From Anaerovorax odorimutans (GTDB lineage: Bacteria > Bacillota > Clostridia > Peptostreptococcales > Anaerovoracaceae), in the NCBI RefSeq assembly GCF_024459955.1, contig NZ_JANFXK010000011.1:62001-126000 (forward strand): DNA of 64,000 bases. Direction: 5' to 3'. This document shows, one piece after another, positions 34,241 to 41,463 of this stretch. Each line of letters begins with the position of its first letter. Positions within the stretch are counted from its first letter, which is position 1. The notes under the pieces are model-generated. The model did no database searches, had not been told where the DNA came from, and saw only the letters and a program-made list of their open reading frames with translations. Made by a program: the position numbers and the translations under genes.

Positions 34241-34878
34241 GCTATAAATCGTATATTAATTGAGATGTTTATCAGCTTTTCGATAGACTGTCTTACGGTG
34301 CAGTCTTTTCTAACAATATGCACATTTGTTCAACAACGGATTCATTTCGGCCCTATTGTTGATGTATTTCCAAGGATTTGCGGTCCCTGCTCCTGTTCGG
34401 AGCTTCATATTGAGCGATTTTCTATGTGCGCAAGCTCTGCATCCTTGAAAAAAGATCAACAGAAACTAAATTTTTCGCTGCCTGTTGATAAAAATAGCAA
34501 TTTTCCTTTTTTGACAGTTTTTCATAAGGGCACGGCTTCGCCGTAAAGTCGAATATCCTTATCTAACCTGCGACCATAGTGCTTCTTTGGGGACAATGGT
34601 TGCGGGATTTAGCGGCAAAATTGGAATTTGGTCGCAAGCCCCAAACCATTCTCTGCTCTCCACCGCATCCGGACCGCATTTTGTCAGAAAGGAACGTCTA
34701 TCCAATTTCATATTGTAATGCGCTAAATTGTTTCCGGATCTTTTGTCAAAAGTAGGGGGTAAAAGCGGATCTTTTTTCAACGTTTCTTACCCTTGCGTGG
34801 CAAGCTTAAATGGAAATTTCCAAAAAATAAATCCGTAAAACCCGCAAACCCACATATTTTATCCGCTCCGGCCTAGTT

Positions 34879-35067
34879 TCAAAGCAAAAAGCGCCGGAGG
34901 GAGGCCACCTCAAAGGCATCCCAGATACCGTACATGATATTCGCCACCTTCTTGGCATCCCCCAGAAGATAGATTTCCGGAACCTCAAACTCCAGTTCCA
35001 CTGTCGACTTGGCACAGCGGGCCGTTCCCGGCAAGTCTGGGGATTGGCCGCACAATTGAGAGCCCAA
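34879..35067 (-). pseudogene. Relic of a flavin oxidoreductase C-terminus
   Basis: About 60 codons on the minus strand end in VPEIYLLGDAKKVANIMYGI followed by WDAFEVASL, which matches the terminal FAD-binding segment of NADH:flavin oxidoreductase / 2,4-dienoyl-CoA reductase type proteins (E-x-Y-x-x-GD...I...V/IxDxxEAA). The preceding ~50 bases read in a different frame, and none of the N-terminal barrel or the central domain is present. It begins 43 bp after the stress-protein gene. Read as the decayed 3' end of a gene, not an expressed protein. Confidence 0.55.
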
Positions 35068-35109
35068 TACTCCTGTGAGCTCTCCGGAACGGAGACTACG
35101 ATCTGAATA

Positions 35110-35877
35110 TCACCTGTTGCCCCTTTCTTCTTTTGGCTCTTCATATTCATATCTGATAACCGCGGGGTCAAAAGGCCTTGGATTGACGAGATCAATCCGA
35201 TCCTCCTGCCCAAAATTAACTCCTACGAAAAGTTCAATTTCTCTGCTTTCACCGGCACTGATGTTATAATGGGCCTTTTGATGATTTCCCGGCTCCATCG
35301 TCCAGGTGCCGCCGTCCGGATTGTAGGCCGCATGATTCAGGCGCACCCTTCCTTTCAGCACCTCGATTCTGTAGACACACGTTCCGGCCGCGGACGGAAG
35401 CAGGCAGGAATCCGCACCCTTGCAAAACTGTCCCGACAAATATACGGTGGCACTGTGTTCCTTGCAGATATGCCGTTCAACTTCCGGGACGATGATGACC
35501 AGACACCTTGCGTACTTAAGTACATAGGATGTCACCGATCCCAGCTTTTGTATGTAGCCTTCCCTTGTGGAGCGGGTCATCACTACGGCTGTAATGTTAT
35601 CCTCTTCCATATGCTTTAGAATCGTATTTCCGATATGTCCGAAGTCCACAATTTTTTTCACCCTGTAGCCTTGCAGGATCTCTTCCGCGTTTGTAAAGAT
35701 GCCCATGGACTGTTCTTTGATTTTTTCCAGCTCCGCTTCCTCGCTCACAAACTCGCAGTCGCTGCGTACCGTCATTAGAATAATCTCTACATCTTCCTTG
35801 CGATACAAACGCCTGACCTGCTCCGCTGCCTGAAAGCAGCGCTCCGATCCATCAATCGGCAGTAATAATCTTTTCAT
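35110..35877 (-). CDS. Universal stress protein with C-terminal extension
   Basis: A 255-residue protein. Residues 1 to ~135 form a UspA-like domain: RLLLPIDGSERC start, MTRSTREGYIQKLGSVTSYV (the G-x2-G-x9-G(S/T) nucleotide-binding region is only partly matched) and LVIIVPE. Residues ~136-255 are an extension I do not recognise; its alternating hydrophobic pattern and RVRLNHAAYNPDGGTWTMEP suggest a beta-rich ligand-binding domain. It follows crcB by 18 bp and therefore sits under the fluoride riboswitch, so a role in tolerance of fluoride or related stress is plausible (inference). AGGAGG precedes the ATG. Confidence 0.75.
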   Translation of the reverse strand: MKRLLLPIDGSERCFQAAEQVRRLYRKEDVEIILMTVRSDCEFVSEEAELEKIKEQSMGIFTNAEEILQGYRVKKIVDFGHIGNTILKHMEEDNITAVVMTRSTREGYIQKLGSVTSYVLKYARCLVIIVPEVERHICKEHSATVYLSGQFCKGADSCLLPSAAGTCVYRIEVLKGRVRLNHAAYNPDGGTWTMEPGNHQKAHYNISAGESREIELFVGVNFGQEDRIDLVNPRPFDPAVIRYEYEEPKEERGNR

Positions 35878-35895
35878 GGCAACAACCTCCTGCCC

Positions 35896-36276
35896 CTATG
35901 CTCCCAGATATCCGGCAATCCATTTCCCCGCATAAACGCCCGCGATGCACAGCACAACGCTCATTCCAATATACAGCAGGCCTATAAGGCTTTTCCCCTC
36001 CTGCATGATGTTCAGGGATTCCAGCGCAAATGTGGAAAAGGTTGTGAAGCCGCCGCATATCCCCACTTTTAAAAACAAAACCACGTTTTCTCCCAGTTCC
36101 TCATAAGACTCCGAAGATTTAACGATCATGCCGATCAGAATCGCGCCGATCACATTGACCAGCAGAGTCTGTAAGGGCAGCGCGCCTTTGTGCAGAAACG
36201 GTATCAGACCGACCAGATACCGCAAAACCGAGCCTATGAAGCCGCCGGCGCCGACGGCCAAACAATTCAATACCAT
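35896..36276 (-). CDS. crcB: Fluoride channel CrcB/Fluc
   Basis: A 126-residue four-helix Fluc protein that exports fluoride as a dual-topology dimer. Hallmarks: AVGAGGFIGSVLRYLVG, PLQTLLVNVIGAILIG (pore Asn) and VGICGGFTTFSTFALES (central Na-site region and the Phe box). GGAGG is 7 nt from ATG 36276. Expression is controlled by the fluoride riboswitch directly upstream. Confidence 0.97.
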   Translation of the reverse strand: MVLNCLAVGAGGFIGSVLRYLVGLIPFLHKGALPLQTLLVNVIGAILIGMIVKSSESYEELGENVVLFLKVGICGGFTTFSTFALESLNIMQEGKSLIGLLYIGMSVVLCIAGVYAGKWIAGYLGA

Positions 36277-36291
36277 CCATTATCCTCCTAC

Positions 36292-36376
36292 AAAAAAACT
36301 TCTGCAACGAATTGCAGAAGTCATCAGCTGTAACAGCGGTTTTGGCATGTGCCAGGGGAGAACCTCATTCCCTATG
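36292..36376 (-). promoter_or_regulatory. Fluoride riboswitch with terminator
   Basis: On the minus strand AGGGAATGAGGTTCTCCC, then AAACCGC, then GCTGATGACTTCT reproduce the crcB-motif aptamer. Its 3' part overlaps a terminator: a CTTCTGCAA/TTGCAGAAG stem (36299-36320) with a T7 run (36298-36292), so fluoride should prevent termination and switch crcB on. A TATACT -10 element lies just upstream (36385-36380). Confidence 0.92.
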
Positions 36377-36461
36377 CTTAGTATAGCATACTGGCGTTTT
36401 AAAATCTATGTTTTTACGCGCCTGTCATTTCCTATACGAATTGTAAATTTACAGCCTCACG

Positions 36462-36494
36462 AAAAAAGACAACTGTTCAATCAGCTGCCTTTTT
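36462..36494 (-). terminator. Terminator of the GH18 gene
   Basis: Imperfect hairpin GGCAGCTG/CAGTTGTC on the minus strand followed by TTTTTT, 19 bp beyond the GH18 stop. Confidence 0.65.
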
Positions 36495-36512
36495 CTGTCT
36501 CTGCTCCCAAAA

Positions 36513-37505
36513 CTACACCTTTGCCACCTGATACATCTCCCGCAAAACCTCTGACCCGGCAGGAAAGTAATCCATGATGTTCCAATAGCTGATCCCCGCC
36601 AGCCCATACTCTGAAACCAGCGTCAGCTTGGCTCGCAGACTTTGCACATTCTCAAACCAAACTACATGCGACACCCCGTCTCCGTCCGTATAGTAATAAT
36701 AGGGCGACTGGGCTGCCTCATCAAAAAACACTTCCGCCCCATAACGTGCCGCCCGTGCGGCAGCTTCATCAAGAGAGAGCTTTTCTGCTCTGGATTCTCC
36801 CTGGATAAAGGGAAGTTTCCAATCGTATCCGTAATTGGGAATTCCCATCAGCAGCTGATCGGGCGGGATCTCGCTAACCGCATAGTCCAGGACCCGCCTA
36901 ACCTGATCCAGGGGAGCCACAGCCATCGGAGGCCCAAATGCATGGCCCCACTCATATGTCATTGTCAGGATAAAATTAGCCGCCTGCCCCATGCCCCGGT
37001 AATCATGCCCTTCATACAAAAGTCCCCTCTGGCCCGCCGATGTCTTCGGAGCCAGCGCCGCTGTCACCAGATACCCGGCCGCATTGAGTTTTTCCCTCGC
37101 CGCCCTGACCAGATTTGTATATTGATCTCTGTTTTCCGGCAGCACGTATTCAAAATCAAAATCCACCCCGAACATGCTCTTGGTGCGAATATTGGCCAGA
37201 ATATTTTCGACTAATCGGTTCTGTGCCTGCGGATTTTCCAGCAGGGCTCTTACCAGTTCGTTATTAAAAGCACCCTGACTGTCCAACGGGGTCAGGACCA
37301 TCAGAGCCTGCACACCCGCCGCCTGCGCCGGGCCTGCGATGTTTTCATCCATAAGATCGATCAGCTGCCCTTCCGGTGTAAATCCATAGCTGAACGTGGA
37401 AACAAACGTCAGGTCAGGCAGCCACGCATTCAGCGTTTCCGGCGCGATGCTGGGATATGCGTATCCGTTAACCAGAATCGTTTCTTTCTGTTGTTTTTCT
37501 GCCAT
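36513..37505 (-). CDS. GH18 glycosidase (YaaH/SleL-like, no LysM)
   Basis: A 330-residue glycoside hydrolase 18 domain. The catalytic DxxDxDxE motif is FGVDFDFEY, and ILTMTYEWGHAFGPPMAV and LLMGIPNYGYDW match the spore germination enzymes YaaH/SleL. Those proteins carry N-terminal LysM repeats and hydrolyse N-acetylglucosaminyl bonds in spore cortex fragments; here there is neither LysM nor a signal peptide, so it may be deposited in the spore coat from the mother cell. ATG 37505 has GGGAGGTGG upstream; a GTG 12 nt upstream lies within that ribosome site. Confidence 0.85.
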   Translation of the reverse strand: MAEKQQKETILVNGYAYPSIAPETLNAWLPDLTFVSTFSYGFTPEGQLIDLMDENIAGPAQAAGVQALMVLTPLDSQGAFNNELVRALLENPQAQNRLVENILANIRTKSMFGVDFDFEYVLPENRDQYTNLVRAAREKLNAAGYLVTAALAPKTSAGQRGLLYEGHDYRGMGQAANFILTMTYEWGHAFGPPMAVAPLDQVRRVLDYAVSEIPPDQLLMGIPNYGYDWKLPFIQGESRAEKLSLDEAAARAARYGAEVFFDEAAQSPYYYYTDGDGVSHVVWFENVQSLRAKLTLVSEYGLAGISYWNIMDYFPAGSEVLREMYQVAKV

Positions 37506-37604
37506 ATAAAAAACCACCTCCCGATAAAGGTTATGCGGCCGAAAGGTGGTTTATATCTTTTATTTCAAGTGCCCGCCCCAGCTAGAAAGGCATAGGCGTT
37601 TTCA

Positions 37605-38699
37605 TCATTTCCCGAAATAGGAACGAATCTCAGCCATCCGCCGCGCCTGATCCACATGAAACGGACAGCGGGAATCACAGTGACCGCAGGCTGTACAGTC
37701 CGCAGCCTTTTTCTCAAGGTTCGCATAATGACTCTTTGCCAGCGCGTCTCCGGCCAGCGCCAGGTCATAGTATTTATTAATCAGCCCCACGTCCAGCCCG
37801 GCGGGACATGGCTGGCAGTGATTACAGTAAACACAGACCCCTTCCGCATCCTTCGGCGCCAGACTGCCTAAAATCGAATAATCCTTTTCTTCGGGCGCTG
37901 CGTCAAAAAATCTCAGGATGCGCCGCAGGTCCGCCCGATCCCTCACGCCGGGCACTACGGTAAGCACAGCCGGTTTATCCAGCACATACTGCAAACACTG
38001 ATATTCCGACAGCGCCCGTCCGAAGGGCGAGGTTTTTTCGTTCAGCAGCTGCCCGCCGGCAAAAGCCTTCATAACCGATATCCCCACGCCTTCTGCCTCA
38101 CACCTGCGATATAAGTCGGCCCGCTCATCAACGCTTCCGATGGCATAATCTCCATGGCGGTAATCGTATGCCGGATTAATACTGAACATGAGCATGTCGA
38201 TTAAATCCATGTCCAGCACCTTATTGGCAATGCCCGGTGTGTGGGAGGACAGGCCAATATGGCGGATTACCCCCTCCTTTTTCAGCTGCTGGATATAGTC
38301 AAGAGTCCCCTCTGAAAGCATTCCCTGCAGATCGGCCTCTTCATCAATGCAATGTATAAACCCGAAGTCAATATAGTCTGTCTTCAGGTTTTTCAGCTGC
38401 CAGTCTATTGACCGCTTGATGGCATCCAGACTGAGCGTCCAGCCATACGTTCCGGTATGATATTCCGCGCCGAAATGGACTTGAAAATAAACCTTTTTCC
38501 GGCATCCGGCTGTCGCACGCCCAAAGGCAGGAAAAGGAACTGCGTCCGCCGATGCCATATCAAAATAGTTGATACCCTCTTCCAGGGCCAGCGCAATCGT
38601 TTCCTCGGCTTCTTTTTCTCCGGCCTGGCCCAGGGAACTGGTTCCCAGGCCAAGGGCGCTGATTTTCTCCGCCCCTCTGGGCAGTATACGGTATTCCAT
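37605..38699 (-). CDS. Aldo/keto reductase with C-terminal ferredoxin domain
   Basis: A 364-residue protein. An aldo/keto reductase barrel occupies residues 1-280 (GLGTSSLG, EEGINYFDMASA with the catalytic-region Asp, KTDYIDFGFIHCID, HIGLSSHTP), but the catalytic Tyr/Lys/His set of classical family members is altered. The C-terminal ~80 residues have two Cys clusters, CVYCNHCQPCPAG and CTACGHCDSRCPF, binding two [4Fe-4S] clusters. Such fusions are common in anaerobes, with unresolved substrates. Monocistronic, 99 bp upstream of GH18. Confidence 0.88.
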   Translation of the reverse strand: MEYRILPRGAEKISALGLGTSSLGQAGEKEAEETIALALEEGINYFDMASADAVPFPAFGRATAGCRKKVYFQVHFGAEYHTGTYGWTLSLDAIKRSIDWQLKNLKTDYIDFGFIHCIDEEADLQGMLSEGTLDYIQQLKKEGVIRHIGLSSHTPGIANKVLDMDLIDMLMFSINPAYDYRHGDYAIGSVDERADLYRRCEAEGVGISVMKAFAGGQLLNEKTSPFGRALSEYQCLQYVLDKPAVLTVVPGVRDRADLRRILRFFDAAPEEKDYSILGSLAPKDAEGVCVYCNHCQPCPAGLDVGLINKYYDLALAGDALAKSHYANLEKKAADCTACGHCDSRCPFHVDQARRMAEIRSYFGK

Positions 38700-38899
38700 A
38701 TGTTCTCCTTAATATGCTTTTTAAATATATGCTTTATGCTTGACAATTCTTCTCTCAGGATAAGCATATTGTAACGCTCCCATTGTTTCATGTCTAATGC
38801 TTATAACATATCGTTATCTATGCCTGGCGCAAATATCTGCTAACCCGGAGGGGGCCGGCCTCCCCTCTACCGACCTCGCTCCAGGGAATCACCTAAAGC

Positions 38900-38934
38900 A
38901 AAAGCAGGCGGTCCGCCACCGAACACCTGCTTTT
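38900..38934 (-). terminator. Terminator of the surface-polysaccharide operon
   Basis: AAAAGCAGG and CCTGCTTTT arms with a 17-nt loop, 25 bp past the GT2 stop; ends in a T run on the minus strand. The remaining gap to 38700 contains the reductase promoter region and no gene. Confidence 0.8.
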
Positions 38935-38959
38935 CAGATTAAGGTTATGGAAAGCCTTC

Positions 38960-40363
38960 CTAATTGGCCGTATTTTTCTTTCTGGTGATATCTCCCCAGT
39001 AATCCTTGTACTTCCGGTACTGAACAAAAGCGCTGAGCCGGAACAGGGTAATCAGCTGCCGGAACCCAAAGGCTTCAATAAAAGAAAACAGCAGCGCCTT
39101 GCCGATCTGCCAGACCTTGACCTCGGTATTGGTTAAATAGATACGGGACAGGAAAATTGTAATGGTAATTAATGCGCTGAACAGAATGAACAGGATGAAA
39201 TAGCGAATCATGAAATCAAAATAGATCAGCTCTAAGTAAATGGCCGCTACAATGTTCAGCAAGCCCACCAGCTCAATGAGCGGGCCAAGACATTCCACCA
39301 CCAGATAGTAAGTCATGGACACCATGCTGACCACGCCGTAACTGGGGTTAAAGATAATGTCCCGGTGAAGGGCGATGCTTTGAATCAGTCCCATGTGCCA
39401 TCTTCTTCTCTGTTTTTTCAGGTCGCTCAGGGATTCCGGCACCTGGGTCCAGCAATTGGCAGTGGCCACATTGATGATCTTATAGGGGATGCTGTTGCAT
39501 TTGCAGTAGTGATGCAGCTTCACCACCAGCTCCATGTCTTCGCCGACGATTCCCGTATCGTATCCGCCGCAGGCCACCGTAAGGTCCTTGCGAAAGAGCC
39601 CGCAGGCCCCGGAAATAATCATATTGCCGCTGAATCCATTGAAAAACAGCCTTGAGCCGAGAAAAGAACGGCAGTATTCCAGCATTTGCAGCAGCACCAG
39701 CCACTTTTTGGGAAAGGTCAGGCTTTTGATCTCCCCTTCTACGATCACCGCCTGATTGGAAACCTGAATCATGCCGCCGCAGGCAATGATTCTGTCATCT
39801 TCCAAAATCGGTTCCATGAGATTTTTTACCGCGTCCTTCTGCAATACGGAATCAGCGTCGATCTCCAGAAAATAGGCGTATCTGGAAGCATTGATACCCA
39901 TATTGAGCGCATCGGCCTTGCCGCCGTTTTCCTTACAGATCAGAGTCAGATGTATCTGGCGGTGGACCGCTTCCCAGATCTCCTTTACTTCCTGACAGGG
40001 CACCTGCCTGCGGATCGGCCGCTTTATCAGGGTCATCTGAAAATAGTCGATGACTGTCTGCGCCGTCGCGTCTTTGGAGCCATCATCCACTACAATGATC
40101 TCGAATTCCGGATAATCTACCTTTTCAATGGATAAAATGGTGTCAATAATCGTCAGGGCTTCGTTGTATGCGGGTACAAGGATGGATACCGGCATATATC
40201 CCGAAGCATCGGACAGCGTCACTTCCGAAAGAAAGGTCTTTTTCCGCGAGTCCTTTTCCAAGGTCAGCGCGCCGACCAGGGTGGAAAGGAACAAAAATCC
40301 GGAATAGAGCAAAATATATACAAAGAAAAACACATTAATAAATTCAACCGTCGTACGCAGCAT
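38960..40363 (-). CDS. Processive GT2 glycosyltransferase
   Basis: A 467-residue membrane synthase of the cellulose/poly-GlcNAc/hyaluronan group. An N-terminal TM pair, then the GT2 domain with VSILVPAYNE, VVDDGSKDAT (UDP binding), FLEIDADSVL (DxD), GIVGEDMELV (catalytic base) and KKQRRRWHMG (the QxxRW motif of processive enzymes), followed by 3-4 C-terminal TM helices. It lacks a PilZ domain, so any c-di-GMP control must come through a partner. Last gene of the 10.4-kb operon, 17 bp after the HEAT-repeat gene. The polymer made is unknown. Confidence 0.9.
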   Translation of the reverse strand: MLRTTVEFINVFFFVYILLYSGFLFLSTLVGALTLEKDSRKKTFLSEVTLSDASGYMPVSILVPAYNEALTIIDTILSIEKVDYPEFEIIVVDDGSKDATAQTVIDYFQMTLIKRPIRRQVPCQEVKEIWEAVHRQIHLTLICKENGGKADALNMGINASRYAYFLEIDADSVLQKDAVKNLMEPILEDDRIIACGGMIQVSNQAVIVEGEIKSLTFPKKWLVLLQMLEYCRSFLGSRLFFNGFSGNMIISGACGLFRKDLTVACGGYDTGIVGEDMELVVKLHHYCKCNSIPYKIINVATANCWTQVPESLSDLKKQRRRWHMGLIQSIALHRDIIFNPSYGVVSMVSMTYYLVVECLGPLIELVGLLNIVAAIYLELIYFDFMIRYFILFILFSALITITIFLSRIYLTNTEVKVWQIGKALLFSFIEAFGFRQLITLFRLSAFVQYRKYKDYWGDITRKKNTAN

Positions 40364-40380
40364 ATCCGTCCCTGCCTTTC

Positions 40381-41460
40381 TTATTTCACTACTTCCTCTT
40401 GCTTTTTCAATGCGTAGCGCATGATTTCCCTGGCGTACCGGTCCTGGGAATTCAGCACGTCCTCCAGATTCTTGCGGCTGCAGAGAAACGCCAGCGTCTC
40501 CGCGTTGTTAAAACGAATATACCAATTGGAATCGTTGAGCCTGCTCTTGGCCGCCGCCACCGTTTCCTGCGACGGATAATTGCGCAGGGTTCTGGCCGTT
40601 ACCGCTGCGTACTCCCAAGTCTCCGACAATGCGAACCGGATCAGAACGGACTGTGCGCGGGCATTGTAAACAGTGCCGAAATATTTGATAATCCGCAGAT
40701 TCACTTCTTTGTCTTCTTTTTCGCTTTCCAGCATGGAAAGCAGCCTGCCGCATACCGCCTGATGATCGTTTCCGTAAAAATAAGTGATCACCGCCAGCTT
40801 GATGTAATCGCTGTATTGGTCGATTTTATCCAGCAGTTCCTGAATCAGCCGGTCGTGATCACCGTTGAAATCCGTCAGCGTGTCGGTGATCATCTTGTCG
40901 TTCATTCGCGCCTCCCTGCGGTCCATCACATCCAGCGCCTGCATGAGCAGTCCCGTATTGCCCAGCTTGGCAATACTCCGCAGCACTTCCATGCGAATGG
41001 CTACCGACGGCTCGTTGAGGCATTTAATGAGAAACGCGCCAATCTTTTCCGAGTAAGTCTGATGATACCCCACAAGACAAACCAGATAGTTTTTAATCAG
41101 CACGCCTTTTCGCTGAAAAACCTCAATATACTCCTCCATGCTTTCTATTGCAAAGCGGTTCAAAAAAGGCCGGTCTTCCTCCCGGCAGCACTGCTCCACC
41201 TGCAGCAGTGCTTCATGAAAAATCAGCAGCCGTTTGGGGCGAAATCTGGCTGTTCGGTTCTTTTTTCCGCTTTTCTTCTTTCCTGCCATGTCCCGGACCG
41301 CGTTCTCAATACGCAGCTTTTCTTTCTCCACTCTCTGCGGTTTCTTCTTTTTGTCCCGATAGAGGATAAAGGTTTCATAAGCATTGTAAATGCAGATACA
41401 GATGCAGAAATAAATGAACAAATATAAAATTGTCAGATATTGCTCCGAGACCGTATGCAT
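40381..41460 (-). CDS. Membrane-anchored HEAT-repeat protein
   Basis: A 359-residue protein. An N-terminal TM helix (ILYLFIYFCICICIYNAYE, about residues 10-28) is followed by a very basic linker (KKKKPQRVEKEK, GKKKSGKKN) and an all-helical domain with HEAT-like repeats: IRMEVLRSIAKLGN, YIKLAVITYFYGN, NLRIIKYFGTVYN, WYIRFNNAETLAFL. A likely cytoplasmic scaffold. It sits between the membrane glycosidase and the GT2 synthase with 3- and 17-bp gaps, so it probably assembles or regulates the synthase. No enzyme motif is seen. Confidence 0.75.
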   Translation of the reverse strand: MHTVSEQYLTILYLFIYFCICICIYNAYETFILYRDKKKKPQRVEKEKLRIENAVRDMAGKKKSGKKNRTARFRPKRLLIFHEALLQVEQCCREEDRPFLNRFAIESMEEYIEVFQRKGVLIKNYLVCLVGYHQTYSEKIGAFLIKCLNEPSVAIRMEVLRSIAKLGNTGLLMQALDVMDRREARMNDKMITDTLTDFNGDHDRLIQELLDKIDQYSDYIKLAVITYFYGNDHQAVCGRLLSMLESEKEDKEVNLRIIKYFGTVYNARAQSVLIRFALSETWEYAAVTARTLRNYPSQETVAAAKSRLNDSNWYIRFNNAETLAFLCSRKNLEDVLNSQDRYAREIMRYALKKQEEVVK

Positions 41461-41463
41461 ATT

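Noticed and set aside
34559-34780. 73-codon minus-strand frame in the gene-poor scar
   Set aside because: No ribosome site and no recognisable family; the surrounding 600 bp shows no coding character.
34806-35213. 135-codon minus-strand frame overlapping usp and the oxidoreductase relic
   Set aside because: It runs out of frame through both usp and the relic, whose own frame matches a known family; the peptide is rich in Trp and Arg, as expected of a shadow frame.
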